Shown one piece after another: positions 42,960-43,383 of a stretch of 43,383 bases of DNA. This DNA comes from an uncultured Prevotellaceae bacterium. GTDB taxonomy: Bacteria > Bacteroidota > Bacteroidia > Bacteroidales > Bacteroidaceae. The notes beneath the pieces were generated by a model, which did no database searches, was not told the origin of the DNA, and saw only the letters and a program-made list of their open reading frames with translations. Location: assembly GCA_900318915.1 (NCBI GenBank), contig ONMI01000010.1, positions 1 through 43,383 on the forward strand. Direction: 5' to 3'. Each line of letters starts with the position of its first letter. The stretch's first letter is position 1. A program made the translations under genes and the position numbers.

Positions 42960-43383
42960 TTATCTCATCATCACTTTCGATGTTTTCACCGTACCGTCGC
43001 TCAGGGTGGCCACCCGTATGCAAAGGCCCTTGGCAGGTGCCGTGAGACGGCGACCGGAAAGGTCGAAGTAGGCTATGCTCTCTGCCTGCTGCCCGTCGGC
43101 CACCTGATGGATGCCGTTGGGGTCCTCAAAGGTGACGATTTCAGAAACGCGCTCCTCACCGCCGCCTTTGTAGACAGCCTGTACGCCGATGGTATTAAAA
43201 CCACCCTTGTGGAAATAAAGAACGTGGATGTCGCCGCTGGCCACAATGTCGTAGCAGCTGTAGGCGTAGGGAACATCTGTCATAGGCTCCACATCAAGAG
43301 TGGGAATGAATTCGGTGTCGATAGTGGCCAACTCACCGTCGAGGTAGACACGGTAGAAGAGTTTGTCGGGTATGATATAAGAA
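42960..43383 (-). CDS. C-terminal part of a secreted protein (truncated by the window edge)
   Basis: The frame is open from the window's right edge to a stop at 42960, at least 140 residues; the start lies outside. The visible part begins SYIIPDKLFYRVYLDGELAT and has a beta-sandwich/fibronectin-like region (residues following include VPYAYSCYDIVASGDIHVLY and GVQAVYKGGGEE). The end, SIAYFDLSGRRLTAPAKGLC followed by SDGTVKTSKVMMR, closely parallels the pectate lyase tail. In Prevotella such ends occur on large exported enzymes and surface proteins. The full protein's activity cannot be told. An apparent start at 43331 (TTG) only reflects where an alternative start codon falls; the frame continues upstream. 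Confidence 0.75.
   Translation of the reverse strand, partial: SYIIPDKLFYRVYLDGELATIDTEFIPTLDVEPMTDVPYAYSCYDIVASGDIHVLYFHKGGFNTIGVQAVYKGGGEERVSEIVTFEDPNGIHQVADGQQAESIAYFDLSGRRLTAPAKGLCIRVATLSDGTVKTSKVMMR

Overview
The window looks like a chromosome segment from a Bacteroidales bacterium, most likely a GC-rich member of the Prevotellaceae. Supporting signs are a full-length SprA (type IX secretion translocon), a SusC/SusD pair, meso-diaminopimelate dehydrogenase, several secreted glycan-active enzymes, Prevotella-style C-terminal tails on secreted proteins, and about ten copies of the Bacteroidetes -7 promoter element TAnnTTTG directly upstream of genes. Shine-Dalgarno sequences are mostly absent, as is usual in this phylum. 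No CRISPR array, complete tRNA, rRNA, insertion sequence or prophage was found by eye.

Layout from left to right. (1) 1-8354: ruvA and sprA, one minus-strand unit. (2) 8355-11689: a terminator-tailed ORF fragment, a secreted Tyr-rich protein, ddh (lysine/peptidoglycan), and a lipoprotein on the minus strand. (3) 11797-16168: a SusC/SusD pair without adjacent enzymes. (4) 16244-19143: a secreted C1 cysteine peptidase (minus), then a BspA-like secreted protein followed by a 69-residue peptide gene. (5) 19366-25083: dxs-trkA-trkH-manA, a tight plus-strand run of isoprenoid, potassium-uptake and mannose-phosphate genes. (6) 25106-26980 (minus): an ABC-type ATPase and a DUF4435/TOPRIM protein, the domain pair of the PARIS anti-phage system. 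(7) 27117-29443: an EamA permease, a lipoprotein nuclease and a nucleoside deoxyribosyltransferase-like protein. (8) 29681-31513: an ABC exporter with a perfect hairpin at the start of its mRNA. (9) 31527-35063 (minus): a PIF1-type helicase and a GH29 alpha-L-fucosidase. (10) 35293-42850: a two-unit esterase, a GH3 glycosidase fused to DUF1573, a PL1-type pectate lyase and a SpoU-class RNA methyltransferase. (11) 42960-43383 (minus): the C-terminal part of a secreted protein that continues beyond the window.

How the genes work together. The plant-polysaccharide theme at the right (feruloyl/acetyl-type esterase, xylosidase-type GH3, pectate lyase, with alpha-L-fucosidase nearby) suggests degradation of hemicellulose and pectin side chains. 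SprA at the left builds the outer-membrane channel through which tailed proteins may be exported. Two of the tailed secreted proteins here (pectate lyase and the protein cut at the right edge) share a very similar tail, and a third (17815-18909) has a related one. The most system-like feature is the ATPase/TOPRIM pair. Other items deserving attention are the DUF1573-GH3 fusion, the esterase with a truncated second catalytic unit, the mosaic BspA-like gene with its small peptide partner, and the 5'-UTR hairpin of the ABC exporter. All family calls were made by reading motifs and gene context; no database search was possible.
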